From: Candidatus Peregrinibacteria bacterium
GTDB lineage: Bacteria; Patescibacteriota; Gracilibacteria; UBA1369; JACRIC01
Direction of reading: 5' to 3'
Length of the DNA stretch: 8,991 nucleotides
Assembly: GCA_016235915.1 (NCBI GenBank)
Contig: JACRIC010000047.1
Span: forward strand, 1 to 8,991
Shown here: positions 6,607 through 8,991 of the stretch, piece by piece
Layout of the letters: the number at the start of each line of letters is the position of its first letter
Numbering within the stretch: position 1 is the first letter of the stretch
The notes under the pieces: generated by a model
What the model was told of the DNA's origin: nothing
Databases searched by the model: none
What the model saw: only the letters and a program-made list of their open reading frames with translations
Position numbers and translations under genes: made by a program

Positions 6607-8187
6607 ATGATTTTTTCCATTAAAACAAAACTCATCATCGTGGTGACGGCTCTCGTTCTTTTTATTTTGACCGTGACCGCTTCTCTTCTCATTTCCGAGA
6701 AAAAAATGGAGCTGACGCATGATATTTTTCTTCGAGCGAGGAGTTTTTCGGAATTGACGGCGGATGATATTGTCCAAGAATATGAACTTTTTCTAAAGAG
6801 TGGCGGTTTTTTATATTTTCAAAGCCGCATTTCTGATATTTTTCTCAAAAATGAAGATATTTCTGCGATAATGATCGCGAATTATCGCGGAGATCTCCTG
6901 TATGATTCTTCCGAAGACAAGACCGAACAATATCGGGGAGATGTTTCGCGTCAAATTTCCGACTCGGCGTTTCTGGCCAGAATTCAGTCTCAGTATCCGT
7001 CTTTTTCCATTGGAGATGGGAGTCGTGTGATGTATATGAAACGCAATCTCGATCAAAGTTATCAGTTGGTGGATTTTGCCGATAAGCCGGTTGTGTATGA
7101 TGAAAAAAAAGAGCTGGTGCGAGATATTGTGTATCCGGTGCAGGGCAAATATGCCATTCGATATGATGTGACGTATAAAAATCTGGACAATCGAATTTCC
7201 GCGATGACCGAGCGGATTCGTCTTTTGATGCTTTTTGGCATTATGGCGGGACTTTTGACGGCGTATGTATTTTCTTTTACGATTACGCGACATCTGGGGC
7301 GGCTGGTTTTTGCGGCGCAAGGTGTTGCCGCCGGAGATTTTAAACAAAAGGTGGTTGTGAAATCTCGCGATGAGATTGGAATTTTAGCCGATGCTTTTAA
7401 TAGTATGGCAAAGGATCTTGATCAGAGTACGAAGGCGAGGCTGTATAAGGCGAGAATGGGCAAAGAACTCGAGCTTGCGGCGCAGATTCAGCGCGACCTT
7501 CTTCCTGAGCGAATACCGGATATTTCAGGGCTTGATATTGCCGCGGGGTTGATTCCTGCTGAGGAAATTGGAGGGGATTGTTTTGATTTTATCCATGTAA
7601 ATAAGGAAGATACGATTCTGTATATCGGCGATGTGACGGGGCATGGAGTTCCTTCTGGACTGGTTGGAGCCGTTGCGAATGCTATTGTATACAGCAAGAT
7701 GGGCAGTCGAGATATTCGGGATCTTCTCATTGAGACGAATAGTATTTTAAAGATGAAAACGCGAGCGAATATGTTTCTCACGATGCTGATGGTGAATTGG
7801 AATAGCCGGAAAAAGGCTTTGACGTATGTGAGCGCGGGACATGAACGCATGATTCAGCTTGAGAAAAAGACGAAAAAGGCGGTGATGCTTGAGGGAGGGG
7901 GAATGGCGCTTGGCATGCTTCCGGATATTTCAAAACTTCTGGTGAAACGGTCGGTGGCGCTTGCTTCCGGTGATGCGCTTTTTTTGTACAGCGATGGTAT
8001 TCCGGATGCGCGTTCCAAGAAAGGCGAACTCTACGGTCGGCCACGACTTCTTCGGAGCATTGAAGAAAATGTTCATCTCGGTTCCGCGGAAGCCTTGAAA
8101 AATGCGGTTTTATCCGATGTGAAGGAATTTTCGGAAGGGAGGAAGATCGAAGACGATATTACGATTTTGGTGCTGAGGAGGGGGTAG
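6607..8187 (+). CDS. Membrane sensor with HAMP and SpoIIE-type PP2C Ser/Thr phosphatase domain
   Basis: A 526-residue two-TM signalling protein. Order (residues): TM1 about 8-29; extracytoplasmic sensor region about 30-203, possibly Cache-like but not certain; TM2 about 205-226; HAMP about 227-274 ending in EIGILADAFNSMAKDL; linker helix with AAQIQRDLLPE; PP2C/SpoIIE domain about 285-524. Metal-binding motifs look intact: GGDCFDF (322-328), GDVTGHG (341-347), YSDG (461-464) and DDIT (516-519). Family members dephosphorylate anti-anti-sigma (STAS) proteins in partner-switching pathways such as RsbU and SpoIIE; no anti-sigma or STAS gene is seen here. The start at 6607 lies 7 nt after the binding-protein stop. 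An in-frame ATG at 6529 would overlap that gene by 71 nt and add non-homologous residues, so it was not used. The gene is co-transcribed with the binding protein. No clear terminator hairpin is seen between 8188 and 8251. Confidence 0.9.
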   Translation: MIFSIKTKLIIVVTALVLFILTVTASLLISEKKMELTHDIFLRARSFSELTADDIVQEYELFLKSGGFLYFQSRISDIFLKNEDISAIMIANYRGDLLYDSSEDKTEQYRGDVSRQISDSAFLARIQSQYPSFSIGDGSRVMYMKRNLDQSYQLVDFADKPVVYDEKKELVRDIVYPVQGKYAIRYDVTYKNLDNRISAMTERIRLLMLFGIMAGLLTAYVFSFTITRHLGRLVFAAQGVAAGDFKQKVVVKSRDEIGILADAFNSMAKDLDQSTKARLYKARMGKELELAAQIQRDLLPERIPDISGLDIAAGLIPAEEIGGDCFDFIHVNKEDTILYIGDVTGHGVPSGLVGAVANAIVYSKMGSRDIRDLLIETNSILKMKTRANMFLTMLMVNWNSRKKALTYVSAGHERMIQLEKKTKKAVMLEGGGMALGMLPDISKLLVKRSVALASGDALFLYSDGIPDARSKKGELYGRPRLLRSIEENVHLGSAEALKNAVLSDVKEFSEGRKIEDDITILVLRRG

Positions 8188-8251
8188 GGTGTCATTGCTC
8201 TTCCACATATCTGAATTTGGCGGTAGAAAAATGTTCAAGATTTGGTCAATT

Positions 8252-8991
8252 TTATGTTCGGGAACCCTTGGCCAAAAGTAACGAAAATATTCCATCTCGG
8301 ATTTTCCCCGCTGTTTTGCTGATGGCTCCGGTCAGTCTCTCTGCCACCATGGCTCCTATCATAGCAGTGTAGAGCCATCCTTCTGCGCCGGACGTATTAC
8401 AGTTGTAGGGTAATTCGTTATTGGGGACTGTCGCGCAACCGCCGCAACCACCACCTCCAGGCGATTGATGAGGAATTGGTGTTTGGGATGGGGGAGGAGT
8501 TGGGTCGGGATTGACTGTTGGCACGACCGTTGGGCTATTTGTTGCTGTTGCGGTAGGACTGGCTGTTGTCGTTGGAGATGTGCTGGGAGTTTCCGTGGGA
8601 GATGTTATTGGAGTTGCGCTTGGAGTGGGACTGCCAATCGGTGTGGCTGTGGGAGTGGGAGTTGGAGTAGCGATTGGAGTGACCGTAACAATGGGAGTTG
8701 CTGTGACTGTGGGAGTAAGAGTGGCGGATGGGGTGGGACTTGGGGTTGGTGGCGCGATTTCGCATTTTTCTTGTGTTGCTTTTATTGCAAACCATTGTGT
8801 TTTTCCAGAATTGATCGTGCCAATGGTTGTTTTTTCATTTTGACAGAGTAATTGAACGGCGCCGCTTCCTGTGTTTTGAATGCTCATCATCCCTATTCCT
8901 TTGTTCCATGAGACCGTGAGTTTATAAGGCATGGCGCCGCTGGTCGCAAATCCGCTTGATCCGACGATTTGTAGCGATTCGAGGAATGTAA
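8252..8991 (-). CDS. Putative surface protein with Thr/Pro-rich linker, C-terminal part (partial)
   Basis: The frame is open to the right edge of the window, giving 245 visible residues, so the N-terminus probably lies outside; ATG8932 is an alternative start. The visible part begins with a short beta-rich region containing two cysteines (about residues 1-78). A low-complexity linker of about 99 residues follows (about 79-177), made almost only of Thr, Pro, Ser, Ala, Val and Ile with PTPT, ATP and SPT units. After it come a glycine/cysteine cluster GGGGCGGC (about 178-185), two further features (one Cys and an Asn/Thr-rich patch), and a C-terminal helix GWLYTAMIGAMVAERLTGAI that is moderately hydrophobic. 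Such linkers are typical of exported, often O-glycosylated wall proteins. No known domain, LPXTG or other sorting motif is recognised. It converges on the phosphatase gene with a 64-nt gap. Confidence 0.65.
   Translation of the reverse strand, partial: TFLESLQIVGSSGFATSGAMPYKLTVSWNKGIGMMSIQNTGSGAVQLLCQNEKTTIGTINSGKTQWFAIKATQEKCEIAPPTPSPTPSATLTPTVTATPIVTVTPIATPTPTPTATPIGSPTPSATPITSPTETPSTSPTTTASPTATATNSPTVVPTVNPDPTPPPSQTPIPHQSPGGGGCGGCATVPNNELPYNCNTSGAEGWLYTAMIGAMVAERLTGAISKTAGKIRDGIFSLLLAKGSRT
8459..8755 (-). repeat. Low-complexity degenerate repeat encoding the Thr/Pro-rich linker
   Basis: About 297 bp built from imperfect short units that read as GGAGTGG, GTTGGAGT and GTGGGAGT on the plus strand, with strong purine/pyrimidine strand bias (G and T on plus, A and C on minus). 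Unit length is irregular and no spacer pattern exists. It is expected to be prone to slippage and length variation between strains. Confidence 0.75.

Noticed and set aside
8459..8755. CRISPR or regular tandem array
   Set aside because: Units are short, irregular and run without spacers; the pattern is explained by a low-complexity coding linker.
8511..8843. Plus-strand Val/Gly repeat protein
   Set aside because: It is the reverse reading of the Thr/Pro linker codons; the minus-strand frame is open further, to the window edge, and has non-repeat flanks with a normal composition.

Overview
The window reads as a chromosomal segment of a bacterium of the Candidate Phyla Radiation (Patescibacteria). 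Three things suggest this: a self-splicing intron with a LAGLIDADG endonuclease inside the 23S rRNA gene, a PrgI-family/TraC-N-terminal-like gene pair of the kind common in that group, and short AT-rich leaders with almost no Shine-Dalgarno sequences. TGA acts as a normal stop in lepA and prgI, which argues against the UGA=Gly lineages (Gracilibacteria, Absconditabacteria). A Peregrinibacteria-like or other code-11 lineage would fit, but the phylum assignment is inference.

Layout. Positions 1 to about 1585 are the 3' part of a 23S rRNA gene, starting near E. coli position 2077. A 755-nt group I-type intron (600-1354) interrupts it exactly in the sarcin-ricin loop and encodes an I-CreI-like LAGLIDADG protein. 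A 5S rRNA gene follows (1653-1766). A 124-nt nested inverted repeat with A- and T-rich ends (1780-1903) closes the rRNA operon and probably also terminates the converging minus-strand pair. That pair, prgI-like then traC-N-like (3097 to 1971), overlaps by ATGA and looks like the membrane and accessory part of a type IV secretion or pilus-type machine, but its usual VirB4-type ATPase is not in the window.

Divergent from it is lepA (3171-4976), which encodes elongation factor 4. A strong extended -10 promoter directly after the lepA stop drives a two-gene operon: a membrane-anchored family 5 solute-binding protein (5037-6599) and, 7 nt later, a two-TM sensor protein with HAMP and SpoIIE-type PP2C phosphatase domains (6607-8187). 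No transporter permease or ATPase accompanies the binding protein, so the pair may be a ligand-sensing signalling unit rather than an importer. At the right edge a convergent minus-strand gene (8252 to beyond 8991) encodes the C-terminal part of a surface protein with a Thr/Pro-rich linker of about 99 residues.

The most unusual elements are the intron in the sarcin-ricin loop, the binding protein/phosphatase pair, and the large nested hairpin behind the 5S gene.
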